DNA from: Siphonodentalium dalli
Taxonomy: Eukaryota > Mollusca > Scaphopoda > Gadilida > Siphonodentaliidae
NCBI GenBank assembly: GCA_032622095.1
Contig: CP136061.1
Coordinates: 259,688,077-259,752,076 of the forward strand
DNA length: 64,000 nucleotides
Direction: 5' to 3'
The notes under the pieces are model-generated. The model did no database searches. It saw nothing but the letters and a program-made list of their open reading frames with translations, and was not told the DNA's origin. Positions 13,201-20,901 of the stretch are shown piece after piece; position 1 is the first letter of the stretch; every line of letters starts with the position of its first letter. A program made the translations under genes and the position numbers.

Positions 13201-16200
13201 TCATTCGGCCAAAAAACATGGCCACCAGCAGCCATCTTAGATTTTACTCTTTGTATGACTAAATTCTTTATCACGGCTGCAGGTCGTACCTTTAGTCTGA
13301 TCATCATAAAATTTGTCATGGATGTTAACAATGACATGTAGATGGGAACGAGTAATTTCGGGGTCAATCGGCCAAAAAACATGGTCGCCAGCAGCCATCT
13401 TGGATTTTACTCTTTGTATGACTAAATCCTTTAGCACGGGCTACAGGTTGTATCTTTAGTCTGATCATCATAAAAATTTTCATGAATGTTAATAATGACA
13501 TGTAGATGGGAACGAGTCATTTTGGGGTCATTCGGCCAAAAAAGATGGCTGCCAGCAGCCATCTTGGATTTTACTCTTTGTATGACTAAATCCTTTAGCA
13601 CGGGCTACAGGTCGTACCTTTAGTCTGATCATCATAAAAATTTTCATGGCTGTTGAAATTGGAATGTAAATGGGAACGAGTCATTTTGGGGTCATTCGGA
13701 CAAAAAACATGGCCGCCAGCGGCCATCTTGGATTTCAAAATTTAATCCATTAGCACGGGCCACAGGTCGTACTATTCGTCTGATCATCATGAAATTTGTC
13801 CTGGATGTTAATGTTGATATGTAGATGGGAACGAGTAATTTTGGGGTCATTTGGCGAAAAAACGTGGCCGCCAGCAGCCATCTTGGATTTTACTCTTTGT
13901 ATGACTAAATTCTTTAGCACGGGCTACAGGTCGTACCTTTAGTCTGATCATCATAAAATTTGTCATGGATGTTAACAATGACATGTAGATTGGAACGAGT
14001 CATTTTGGGGTCAATCGGCCAAAAAACATGGCCGCCAGCAGCCATCTTGGATTTTACTCTTTGTATGACTAAATTCTTTAGCATGGGCTACATGTCGTAC
14101 CTTTAGTCTGATCGTCATAAAATTTGTCATTGATGTTAACGATGACATGTAGATGGGAACGACTCATTTTGGGGTCATTCGGCCGAAAACATGGCCGCCA
14201 GCAGCCATCTTGGATTTTACTTTTCTCTTCATGTCTATAAACTAGTATTAGACATTCAACTTTCCACATTCCTAATCGCTCCATTGACTGTAATATATTA
14301 AATGATTCCCTTTCCAAGTTGAGCTACAGTGTCATTGACACTTTCATTTTGTTTCAGTATCTTTAAAAATAACTGTATAATACTTGTCAATAACCCAAAC
14401 TATGCACTTCTTAGCCCCAATCAGGTTAACCCAGATGACAGAGGAACTAGAAACTCCAATATTCAATCTTACATATGCTTTAATATTTACATATATACTA
14501 GTCTATATACTAAGATAGTCTTTGATAATCCTAATATTTCCTATATGGTCTGGCGACAACTGGAGTCAGTCCAGCACCACTGCACTGTTCACATATTGGA
14601 GTGACAGTCTTGTACCGATCTCTTAAGGATGGCTTCACAACACCACCTTCTCCGCATTCAGTGAAGGATCTAGGTATTTTTTGGGGACACCTGTTTTTGG
14701 GCAATGATATGCCGAAGGCATAACCTGAAGGCCTGATCGGAGGAATGTTTGGGAAGGGTGACCCCCTGATGATGGTGGGAGTTCTTCCCCTGGAAATTTT
14801 TTGAAAATCCATTGCATTTAGATCTAATCTAAGGCTCTTTGATTCAGTATTTTGAATTTTACAGAGAGGTCAATTTTATCAAGTTTCTCAAGCATAACTT
14901 TGGAACTTTTTATATATGTATGGATTGGAAATGCTTATAAGTTATTGTCAGATATCTTTTGGTTCTATGGATTATGCTTATCGGAAGCCTTATCCTGCTT
15001 GAAATTAGACTTGCCATCATCACTCTAATTCATAAATAGGCTATTTTATAAAATTCAAGTGAGACACATACCGTACATAATATACTACATGTACATGTAA
15101 TACAGAAATCCTACATGTACATGTAGTACAGAAACAATGTACATGTATTAAGATAGTAATGACTATATATGGTACTAATCTCTATGTTAATTTTTCATTT
15201 GGTATTATGAGATCCCACTTGATAACCAGATTGATTTAATCAAATTGTTAATGTTCCTGTGCTGTAATTGATTGAAATACTGAAGTCTGAACGCTGAATG
15301 ATAACATACCGTACCTGAACTCAAATTATTTGAAGTTTTCACAGATGAAAGCTAGATAAAGCCAAACATACTTTACAGTATGATTCCAACTGTTAAACTT
15401 AAATCTTTTTGTAAACTTAAATTTCTTATGTCAATATATATAAATATATAAATGTTTTGCATCTTGTTATGATATGAATTGGGACATAAATTTAAATAAA
15501 AAAAAAATTTAAATCAAATTTTTTTTTTTTCGGTCCAATTTTTTTTTTTTTTTGCAATGGCAATAAAAAGTTTAGGGTCGGCGGTTTAAAATAGGGTCGG
15601 TCGGGTTAGCGGAAACAAACGTATTTTTTGTTTAGGCCTTAGTGTGACGGTATCCCACATAGTGGTCTAGCACCATTAACTTCACCTTCTGGGGACCTTA
15701 TTCTGCAAATGTCAGACACACTATATCCAGACTCTGTTTTACTCCTTAGCCAGACCACTATGATGAGATCTATTTTAATGCTATGATTGTAATGTTGTCT
15801 TCTCTGTTTTACTCCTCACCACTATGATGAGATCTATTTTAATGCTATGATTGTAATGTTGTCTTCTCTGTTTTACTCCTCACCACTATGATGAGATCTA
15901 TTTTAATGCTATGATTGTAATGTTGTCTTCTCTGTTTTACTCCTCACCACTATGATGAGATCTATTTTAATGCTATGATTGTAATGTTGTCTTCTCTGTT
16001 TTACTCCTCACCACTATGATGAGATCTATTTTAATGCTATGATTGTAATGTTGTCTTCTCTGTTTTACTCCTCACCACTATGATGAGATATATTTTAATG
16101 CTATGATTGTAATGTTGTCTTCTCTGTTTTACTCCTCACCACTATGATGAGATCTATTTTAATGCTATGATTGTAATGTTGTCTTCTCTGTTTTACTCCT

Positions 16201-19200
16201 CACCACTATGATGAGATCTATTTTAATGCTATGATTGTAATGTTGTCTTCTCTGTTTTACTCCTCACCACTATGATGAGATCTATTTTAATGCTATGATT
16301 GTAATGTTGTCTTCTCTGTTTTACTCCTCACCACTATGATGAGATCTATTTTAATGCTATGATTGTAATGTTGTCTTCTCTGTTTTACTCCTCACCACTA
16401 TGATGAGATCTATTTTAATGCTATGATTGTAATGTTGTCTTCTCTGTTTTACTCCTCACCACTATGATGAGATATATTTTAATGCTATGATTGTAATGTT
16501 GTCTTCTCTGTTTTACTCCTCACCACTATGATGAGATATATTTAATGCTATGATTGTAATGTTGTCTTCTCTGTTTTACTCCTCACCTCTATGATGAGAT
16601 CTATTTTAATGCTATGATTGTAATGTTGTCTTCTCCATGTTTCAGTCTGCTAAAGGTGAGAAGGGCATGGGTGGTTCTGGTCATGTTGAAGGAGTTTTGG
16701 AAGACCTAGCTGTCGGAGATGATTTCTGTAAGTTTTCATTAAAGACATATTATGTACTTGTTTGGGTGTGTGAAACTGATAAAGTTAGAAATCAGGCGCT
16801 ATGCCAACTGGAGGAATGTAGCATTCTACTAACATTGCAGAAAAGCTCAAGCAAATCGGCCATACCACTCCATAGATAACATCGTCTGAACTATGCTCAA
16901 TTGTAAATATTTACTTCTCGATTCGGGATGCATTTATCAGTCATAAACTAATGAAAATGATTTATCAATCGAGAGTGAGTGCATTCAATTAATATATAAG
17001 AATGATGGTGTGTGTTGTCAATATGGATATAATATTGGTAAAAATTACTACTTTGAACAAGCGTATTCTCCATTTATATTTTATCAGCATACCGGAGTGT
17101 TTCACATCACTTTAAGATTATTCTCCATTTATATTTGATCACCATACTGGAATGTTTCACATCACTTTAACTTCATATAGTGGTAAATTGAAGATAGTTT
17201 ATCACTTCTCTGAATTCAAGCTCCATGCAGATTTCAGTCCCCTATATTGAAGAAATGTCACATTTATTTACTTGAGACTTTTGTAGGTTACAATTCATTA
17301 TTCTGAGAAACTGAACTGACCATATTCATTTTAAAATTGTCTAGATCAAGCCAGAATGAACTGGAACTGACAAAACACTTCAATAAAAAATGTTAGAGTT
17401 AATTCATGTTAATTAAGAAAATACACTTGCCAGCAGTGGTCAGACATAGCATAGCATAGGTTGTATATTGTTCACATACAGGTAACCCATGCTTTATAAA
17501 CACAGCATGCTTTATGGCATAGACACTGCAATGTGCAGTGAGCTCTAAATACTCACTTTATAATTACCTGGTGTCATTATATAATCATTATATAAAGATT
17601 TGGGTATATTGTCAGATATAAAGCTAGTTTTCTGTCAGAAACTTCAGCAGTTGGATACAAAGCTATTGAGAATACCACCTTTTATCCTTTATATGCCCGT
17701 TTGAAAAAATGGTCGTATTATGTAAATGGGTTGTCCATCGTCCGTCCGCTTTTGGTTTCCGTATGATAACTTTAGATTGAATCAAGTGAACTGAACCAAA
17801 TTTGGTATTTTAGTTTACCACCCCAAAATACAGGTCAAGTTCGATTATGGGTTTCGTCCACATGATTTTTACTGAGTTATGCCCCTTTTACGACTTAGAT
17901 TTTACCTGATATGCTGTTTCCAAGTTATTGCTTTATTTTGGTTATTATTTTGTCTTAAGTCAAAGGTTTCAAACAAATGAATTAAACCTTGCCCCACTCT
18001 ACTCCAGAAATGGGCGTATTATGCCACGCCCGACGGCGGGCTCTTGTTTTAGAATATGGTGCATTATAGATGCTACAAAATTTTATTTGGATGGATTAAA
18101 AAAACAATTCCTACCTGGATTTTTGTTTTGGCCTTACTGTATTTAATTGCAGTGTCACAGCATTCACGGAATCATTAACTGCAGTGCAGTTATGGTTTGA
18201 CCGCAGTTAAAAACACATAATAACCGAAGTCATGCTGGCAATACTAAGGGCAGCACAGTGGGCTTGAAACTTTTTTGGCCAAATCAATTTTCTTTGACCA
18301 TTTTGAAAACATCAGGCCATTTGAGCCACCGAACACTGATTATGGAAGAGTGAAATTCAGTGTGTGAGTCAGGGACCAGCCTACGGGTCTCAAAGCTCTA
18401 TTTTATTATGAGGGAGAAGTGCACTGTTATCAGGGAGAAGTCAAATGGCTTCAGTTCAATTTACACCCCAAAATCACCCTTCTATGATCCAAAATCACCC
18501 TTCTATGATCCAAAATCACCCTTCTATGATCCAAAATCACCCTTCTATGATTCAAAATAACCCTTCTATGATTCAAAATAACCCTTCTATGATCCAAAAT
18601 AACCCTTCTATGATCCAAAATAACCCTTCTATGATCCAAAATAACCCTTCTATGATCCAAAATCACCCTTCTATGATCCAAAATCACCCTTCTATGATCC
18701 AAAATCATCCTTCTATGATCCAACATCACCCTTCCATGATCCAAAATCACCCTTCTATGATCCAAAATCACCCTTCTATGATCCAAAATCACCCTTCTAT
18801 GTTCCCAAAATCACCCTTCTATGATCCAAAATCACCCTTCTATGATCCATGATCCAAAATCACCCTTCTATGATCCAGAATCACCCTTCTATGATCCAAA
18901 ATCACCCTTCTATTATCCAAAATCACCCTTCTATGATCCAAAATCACCCTTCTATGATCCAAAATCACCCTTCTATGATCCAAAATCACCCTTCTATGAT
19001 CCAAAATCATCCTTCTATGATCCAAAATCACCCTCCTATGATCCATGATCCAAAATCACCCTTCTATGATCCAGAATCACCCTCCTATGATCCAGAATCA
19101 CCCTCCTATGATCCAGAATCACCCTCCTATGATCCAGAATCACCCTCCTATGATCCAACAAGTATGATTTAAAACAAAGGTTAATTTAGAAAACCATTAG

Positions 19201-20449
19201 AATGAGTCAACTCACCATTACAATCAGTAAAAACAAATTGCAATTAAAATATCTTGTTAGGACATATGAATGAGAGAGAAGTCTGGGACAAAAATAGGGA
19301 GAAGTGCAGCCCTTGAAATTAGGAAAAATGTCCCACAGCAAATATAATTCTGTGGCGTGTTAGATGAGAATATATGCCACATGTTGTCATGGCATATCCC
19401 ATAGCTTTGCTTATTGCAGTGGCAAATTTCGCGGACTGGAGGTGGCACATTTTAGGGAGAAGATATCTCCCATGTCGCCCTCTAGGCTTGTCCCTGCTAA
19501 TTGGTTAGAATTGTCATGATTGATCAATGCACATGCATGTATAGTTATTAGTATTTGCGATGATATTGAATTAAAACAAACTGATTGTATTTGCAGCTCA
19601 AACATTGGTGACGAGTAACATTTTAGCAGATGGGAATCAACAGAATGTTGTATATACAGCATCTTATCCCACACAGGTCAGTTTAACTTCTCAACAGAAT
19701 GTTGTATATACAGCATCTTATCCCACACAGGTCAGTTTAACTTCTCAACAGAATGTTGTATATACAGCATCTTATCCCACACAGGTCAGTTTAACTTCTC
19801 AACAGAATGTTGTATATACAGCATCTTATCCCACACAGGTCAGTTTAACTTCTCAACAGAATGTTGTATATACAGCATCTTATCCCACACAGGTCAGTTT
19901 AACTTCTCAACAGAATGTTGTATATACAGCATCTTATCCCACACAGGTCAGTTTAACTTCTCAACAGAATGTTGTATATACAGCATCTTATCCCACACAG
20001 GTCAGTTTAACTTCTCAACAGAATGTTGTATATAAAGCATCTTATCCCACACAGGTCAGTTTAACTTCTCAACAGAATGTTGTATATAATATACAGCATC
20101 TTATCCCACACAGGTCAGTTTAACTTCTCAACAGAATGTTGTATATAATATACAGCATCTTATCCCACACAGGTCAGTTTAACTTCTCAACAGAATGTTG
20201 TATATAATATACAGCATCTTATCCCACACAGGTCAGTTTAACTTCTCAACAGAATGTTGTATATAATATACAGCATCTTATCCCGCACAGGTCAGTGTAA
20301 CTTCTCAACAGGGGGAACTGGATCAATATCTGCTGGATGCCGGAATGAAGAATGAACACACACCTCTCCTACAACATAATGTTCCTATAATCGGAATCGG
20401 CCATCAGCCAATAATAACTCATCGGATAATAATCGTAGCTTGTGGTTGA
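1147..20449 (+). CDS. NFYB: NF-YB (nuclear transcription factor Y beta), multi-exon gene, 5' end missing
   Basis: This gene encodes the beta subunit of the trimeric NF-Y factor, which pairs with NF-YC through a histone fold and, with NF-YA, binds CCAAT boxes in nuclear promoters. Five exons on the + strand (1147-1289, 7144-7211, 8414-8543, 16646-16727, 19597 on) join in phase across GT-AG introns of 5.9, 1.2, 8.1 and 2.9 kb. Together they give the whole conserved block: the [13 protein letters not shown] helix, the [13 protein letters not shown] helix, the NGEDILFAM helix and the [15 protein letters not shown]-terminal helix, then the GEKG linker and the [14 protein letters not shown] tail known from vertebrate NF-YB. 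Linker length matches the vertebrate protein. The N-terminal exon and promoter are not seen; they lie upstream or in unrecognised sequence before 1147. The C-terminal exon is expanded and frameshifted by a minisatellite, so the true stop is uncertain. The introns are crowded with minisatellites and transposons. Confidence 0.95.
1748..2235. mobile_element. TIR-bounded MITE (CAGCCCTGGG termini, hAT-like)
   Basis: Perfect 14-bp terminal inverted repeats CAGCCCTGGGAATT are flanked by the direct repeat TATTTG (1742-1747 and 2236-2241). The interior is dense in the palindrome CCTAGG followed by CAAT, and no ORF is present. CAG-starting TIRs suggest hAT, but hAT duplications are normally 8 bp and only 6 are seen here. 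Confidence 0.7.
2541..2917. mobile_element. MITE with GACAAAACAAGTGTCCA termini, copy 1
   Basis: The ends are inverted repeats that both read GACAAAACAAGTGTCCA when read inwards, preceded by a CCCTGCT/CCCCGCT motif. The interior is GC-rich and made of short imperfect repeats around GCCGTTCGGCCGC and CCGCGGTG. The copy at 6497-6870 is its inverse complement. Small ORFs on both strands come from these repeats. Confidence 0.75.
3045..3295. repeat. 42-bp tandem repeat (about 5-6 copies)
   Basis: The unit begins CTGACTTCGGTACCACATCA and has an exact 42-bp period over the last five copies, with a diverged copy upstream at about 3040. The period is a multiple of three, so ORFs with a 14-residue repeat appear on both strands; they are repeat artefacts. 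Confidence 0.9.
3320..3470. repeat. Dispersed repeat, second copy near 19315
   Basis: The segment AAATTAGGAAAAATGTCC followed by a GTGTTAGAT-like word, a CATATCCCAT/CATTTCCCAT word and TTGCTTATTGC is shared, with divergence, with 19315-19435. Class unknown. Confidence 0.5.
3790..4552 (+). mobile_element. Helentron-like non-autonomous element
   Basis: The left end is a hairpin of CCCCCACTTTC with its near-inverse, then a short-pyrimidine GTCCGTCCGTCC stretch. The interior holds three degenerate copies of a roughly 150-190-bp monomer (GAACCGATTTCAATAAT... GAACCAATTTGAATA). The right end has a hairpin-like GCTAGCACGCGAGTGC followed by CACTTGTTTT. This layout (5' hairpin, tandem core, 3' hairpin near a T-rich end) is that of non-autonomous Helitron/Helentron elements. 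No replicase is present. Confidence 0.5.
4585..6085. mobile_element. Outer inverted-repeat element enclosing Helentron 1
   Basis: CCTGTGTTTAGGGTT at about 4600 is matched by its inverse AACCCTAAACACAGG at about 6045, with AAAATA-like sequence outside both. The region between contains the Helentron-like element at 4889-6031 and CTACCTACC words. The words next to the TIR resemble those in the 11640-15638 element, so the two may be related. No target duplication is clear. Confidence 0.45.
4889..6031 (+). mobile_element. Helentron-like element 1 with minisatellite core
   Basis: It starts AGCTCAACTTACTTTGTAAG (sub-terminal inverted repeat) and ends with the inverse AAGTTGAGCT, a 7-bp-stem hairpin AGTGTCATTGACACT, then TTTCATT. 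The core is about six to seven monomers of 155-164 bp with the markers GCTACAGGTCGTA, ACATGTAGATGGGAACGAGT and CAGCAGCCATCTTGG. This matches the DINE/pearl/HINE type of non-autonomous Helentron: short inverted ends, central tandem repeats, 3' hairpin. No coding capacity. Confidence 0.75.
6090..6495. other. Intronic sequence with nothing recognised
   Basis: AT-rich DNA within NF-YB intron A-B. No ORF, tandem array or inverted repeat stands out. Confidence 0.5.
6497..6870. mobile_element. MITE with GACAAAACAAGTGTCCA termini, copy 2 (inverted)
   Basis: Inverse complement of the element at 2541-2917, with the same termini and the same CGAACGGC-type internal repeats. The two copies form a roughly 375-bp inverted repeat about 3.6 kb apart within one intron. 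Confidence 0.75.
7144..7211 (+). CDS. NFYB: NF-YB exon B: second (long) histone-fold helix
   Basis: After a TTTTCAG acceptor the exon reads [12 protein letters not shown] and ends SFITSE, essentially identical to the vertebrate alpha-2 helix. It starts in phase 0 and ends after two bases of the Glu codon. Donor GA|GTATCC is a non-consensus GT site. The next exon supplies the third base (A), giving Glu-Ala-Ser. The cysteines and lysines of this helix face DNA and the NF-YC partner in known NF-Y structures. The exon is only 68 bp, so it could not have been found by ORF length. Confidence 0.95.
7225..7470. repeat. Two short tandem duplications just after exon B
   Basis: An approximately 51-bp unit containing ACTGAATGAGGTCGTTTGTT occurs twice from about 7230 to 7325, starting less than 25 bp after the exon B donor. 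A second pair (CTGAACTTCACATGTAATCT) occurs at about 7369 and 7423. Confidence 0.8.
7535..7917 (+). repeat. 370-bp dispersed repeat, copy 1
   Basis: It starts TTAAAGACATATTATGGACT and ends near GTGTTTCACATCACTTAA. Further copies lie at 16739 (+), 20902 (+) and 32694 (-). All keep a TGTAAATATTTAC-like centre and a TTTAATTAATATAT segment. TTAAAG/CTTTAA ends suggest a short-TIR DNA transposon, but the class is not established. Confidence 0.75.
8155..8392. repeat. 65-bp minisatellite upstream of exon C
   Basis: About 3.5 copies start at 8155, 8220, 8285 and 8350 (unit TCTGCAATCCACGCGTTTCA...). The array stops about 20-30 bp before the exon C acceptor. Each unit carries GCTAACTAATTA, which resembles a branch-point context. 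The real branch point may be TTAACTAAC at about 8398. Confidence 0.9.
8414..8543 (+). CDS. NFYB: NF-YB exon C: third helix and C-terminal helix
   Basis: The exon begins with one base completing Glu, then [32 protein letters not shown] and LQKYRE. This is the CCAAT-contacting and NF-YC-binding part of the NF-YB histone fold, nearly identical to vertebrate protein. Acceptor CTGAAAG|A follows TTTCCCTTAACTAACTG. The exon ends in phase 0 at GAA|GTAAGT, a strong donor. The last 13 bases of the exon and the donor are the founder of the minisatellite that follows. If splicing skipped the first donor, reading continues V-S-K-Q-stop, so only donor 8544 keeps the protein intact. Confidence 0.96.
8531..9574. 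repeat. C-rich minisatellite copying the exon C 5' splice site
   Basis: Units of about 40-75 bp each contain AATACAGAGAAGTAAGTAAA, that is, the exon C end plus its donor, then GTAGTATGAGG and a variable run of CCCCCACC/CAACACCCC blocks. I count 18 copies of GAAGTAAGTA plus a degenerate end. The - strand is strongly G-rich. Long - strand ORFs here are artefacts of the repeat. Confidence 0.95.
9660..9990 (-). repeat. Poly-C tract and two Helentron-monomer fragments
   Basis: A run of about 18 C at 9669 is followed by two - strand fragments of the monomer used in the Helentron-like elements. The markers are CATGCAAAGAGTAAAAT and CAAGATGGCCACTG, at about 9738 and 9913. Confidence 0.7.
10009..10485. 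mobile_element. AAAGGTACTCAA MITE, copy 1
   Basis: The ends TTAAAGGTACTCAACCCG and its inverse enclose long near-palindromic arms. The arms carry TTTGATTCGAGTCGAGGA and its inverse plus CAAAGCTCAGA. TTAA is present at both borders. Relatives are at 45307-45753, 46377-46650 and 61051-61430. Confidence 0.8.
10690..11265. repeat. Roughly 120-bp repeats, first copy inverted
   Basis: Three direct copies carry AACTTTGTGACA and AGTTATTCTC- or GGTTATTCGCAGATA-like words with about 120-bp spacing. A reversed copy at about 10697-10860 (TTGTCACAAAGTTACAAATG) makes the left part a foldback. ORFs on both strands derive from this unit. Confidence 0.75.
11275..11580. other. Intronic spacer with a CCGCAGTTA repeat scrap
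   Basis: Nothing coding is seen. At 11510-11560 the words TTAACTGCGGTGCAGTTATG recur, matching 18173-18200, so this is a small fragment of another dispersed repeat. Confidence 0.4.
11640..15638. mobile_element. PIF/Harbinger-like non-autonomous element with TTA duplication
   Basis: Both ends read GGCCTAAACAAA inwards, and the similarity continues for about 34 bp (ATACSTTTGTTTCCGCTAAC). The flanking trinucleotide TTA is at 11637-11639 and 15639-15641. A 3-bp TWA duplication with GGCC-starting TIRs is the PIF/Harbinger signature. No transposase is seen. The cargo is the Helentron-like element at 11734-14348 plus about 1.3 kb of AT-rich DNA (14350-15600) with nothing coding. The element at 34305-35397 has the same type of ends. 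Confidence 0.85.
11734..14348 (+). mobile_element. Helentron-like element 2 with minisatellite core
   Basis: AGCTCAACTTTACTTTGTAA opens it. AAGTTGAGCT, the AGTGTCATTGACACT hairpin (14328-14342) and TTTCATT close it. The core has about 15 monomers with TTTAGCACGGGCTACAGGTC. The monomers alternate between two linker types (TACTCTTTGTATGACTAAAT and CAAAATTCAATCCA). This subfamily matches 46985-47692, including the unique tail CTATAAACTAGTATTAGACA. Confidence 0.78.
15736..16630. repeat. 64-bp minisatellite running into the exon D acceptor
   Basis: Fourteen copies of a unit containing TGTTTTACTCCTCACCACTA and GATTGTAATGTTGTCTTCTC have an exact 64-bp period (one copy is 63). The final unit grades straight into CCATGTTTCAG, the exon D acceptor, so the pyrimidine tract of the 3' splice site is part of the repeat. 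Copies are almost identical; GATCTA/GATATA is the main variant. Confidence 0.95.
16646..16727 (+). CDS. NFYB: NF-YB exon D: GEKG linker
   Basis: The exon begins [10 protein letters not shown] and ends LAVGDDF plus one base of a Ser codon, before the consensus donor T|GTAAGT. Vertebrate NF-YB has AMKGEKGIGG at the same place, followed by a poorly conserved acidic and Gly-rich segment of the same length. This linker leads from the histone fold to the Gln-containing tail. A copy of the 370-bp dispersed repeat starts 12 bp after the exon. Confidence 0.92.
16739..17115 (+). repeat. 370-bp dispersed repeat, copy 2
   Basis: TTAAAGACATATTATGTACT to GTGTTTCACATCACTTTAA, aligned throughout with copy 1 at 7535. 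The last about 35 bp (ATTCTCCATTTATATTTGAT... CATCACTTTAA) are duplicated at 17116-17170. It follows the exon D donor almost directly. Confidence 0.8.
17170..17690. other. Intronic sequence, nothing recognised
   Basis: AT-rich DNA inside NF-YB intron D-E. No ORF or repeat structure was identified. Confidence 0.4.
17690..18055 (+). mobile_element. Helentron-like element (GCCCGTTTGAAAAA family)
   Basis: The left end is TATGCCCGTTTGAAAAAATGG followed by CATCGTCCGTCCGC. One core monomer contains ACCAAATTTGGTATTTTAGT and GAGTTATGCCCC. The right end is GGGCGTATTATGCCACGCCC, then a GCCCG/CGGGC hairpin and CTCTTGTTTT. A 3' hairpin just before a short tail is typical of Helitron-type ends. Related cores are at 33378 and 35663. 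Confidence 0.55.
18468..19158. repeat. 21-bp minisatellite in the last NF-YB intron
   Basis: About 33 copies of CCCTTCTATGATCCAAAATC (21-bp period) occur, with internal phase jumps where GATCCAT is duplicated (18848, 19044). The period of seven codons leaves several frames open (QNHPSMI and FYDPKSP on +, DHRRVIL on -). The array has no flanking exon signal. Confidence 0.93.
19597..20123 (+). CDS. NFYB: NF-YB exon E: C-terminal tail, tandemly expanded and frameshifted
   Basis: Acceptor TATTTGCAG|CT completes a Ser codon. The exon reads [16 protein letters not shown], then [18 protein letters not shown] eight times. This corresponds to the vertebrate tail that ends DGQQQNVMVYTTSY and a few more residues, so one copy is ancestral. 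The first seven copies are essentially identical and the eighth has Lys for Thr. The ninth DNA unit carries a 5-bp insertion (ATATA), which shifts the frame and gives a stop (TAA) at 20121-20123. Each unit also has CAG|GTCAGT, a possible donor, so the repeat could be shortened by splicing. Whether the expanded tail is translated cannot be told from sequence. Confidence 0.85.
19641..20311. repeat. 54/59-bp coding minisatellite in exon E
   Basis: Eight units of exactly 54 bp start every 54 bp from 19641 to 20019. Four units of 59 bp start at 20073, 20132, 20191 and 20250. The longer units differ by an extra ATATA within TATATAATATACAGC. The last unit has unique changes (CCCGCACAGGTCAGTGTAAC), as expected for the founder. 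Confidence 0.96.
20312..20449 (+). CDS. NFYB: Probable original 3' end of the NF-YB coding sequence
   Basis: In the frame of the repeat unit, sequence after the last copy reads on as [16 protein letters not shown] and further to [12 protein letters not shown], with a TGA at 20447-20449. The last repeat copy ([10 protein letters not shown]) joins it without a break, so a single-copy ancestor would have been one continuous exon. With four 59-bp units upstream, the frame no longer matches unless splicing or a length change restores it. The tail has no vertebrate counterpart that I can name. An AATAAA lies at about 20473 and another at about 20706. Confidence 0.5.
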   Translation, partial: GELDQYLLDAGMKNEHTPLLQHNVPIIGIGHQPIITHRIIIVACG

Positions 20450-20482
20450 ACATCACCTTTTGCAAACTGCCAAAAATAAAAT

Positions 20483-20627
20483 CTGGAATGAAGAATGAAC
20501 ACATACCTCTCCTACAACATAGTTTATGCCCAGACTATGGAATAAGTTATCTTGTGTCAGCAGTTCAAAAAAAAATTAACGATGTTCCTATAATCGGAAT
20601 CGGCCATCAGCCAATAATAGCCTAATT
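20483..20627 (+). pseudogene. Duplicate of the NF-YB 3' end
   Basis: GGAATGAAGAATGAACACAT repeats 20342-20362, and GATGTTCCTATAATCGGAAT with the following GGCCATCAGCCAATAAT repeats 20379-20416. Between them is an unrelated insert of about 55 bp. In frame it gives GMKNEHIPLLQHS then [13 protein letters not shown] and a stop. It is either a partial tandem duplication of the last exon or an alternative end. Confidence 0.5.
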
Positions 20628-20901
20628 GGATAATAAGCTTGTAATTGGTTATCGGCTTTTGCCAAAAAATATCTGTTTTAATATCTAAGCGCACTATTCA
20701 CGCTTTAAATAAACGTACGCTTTACAGTCGCCATATTTAATGGAAAAAGCAGCTGTAACAGTCTAAAAAGGAGCTTTGGCATCATCCAAATAGTCTGATA
20801 TGGTTATAGACGAGCATGCCAATGCACCTAACAGTCATATGCCATGAATTATGAAGTTACTTGTTCAATCGCATGGACATGAAAGAGACTTAAAGAAAGC
20901 T

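Larger units (their letters stand above)
11581..15736. mobile_element. hAT-like MITE split by a 4-kb insertion
   Basis: The left part (11581-11639) reads CAAGTCTGATTATAGTGTGT then TTTGCAGAATGAGGTCCCC. The right part (15639-15736) reads the inverse, CTTCTGGGGACCTTATTCTGC then GTCAGACACACTATATCCAG. Removing 11640-15638 and one TTA restores a typical palindromic member of the family seen intact at 31405-31543. Confidence 0.8.

Noticed and set aside
15736-16630. CRISPR-like regular spacing
   Set aside because: The units are continuous tandem copies with no variable spacers, in a eukaryotic intron.
18445-19172. Possible low-complexity QNHPSMI protein
   Set aside because: It is a 21-bp intronic tandem array; frames jump at GATCCAT duplications, and several frames on both strands are equally open.
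19660-19715. 21-nt GT-AG mini-introns inside the exon E repeat
   Set aside because: They are far below the length a spliceosome can remove, so they are more likely plain coding sequence.
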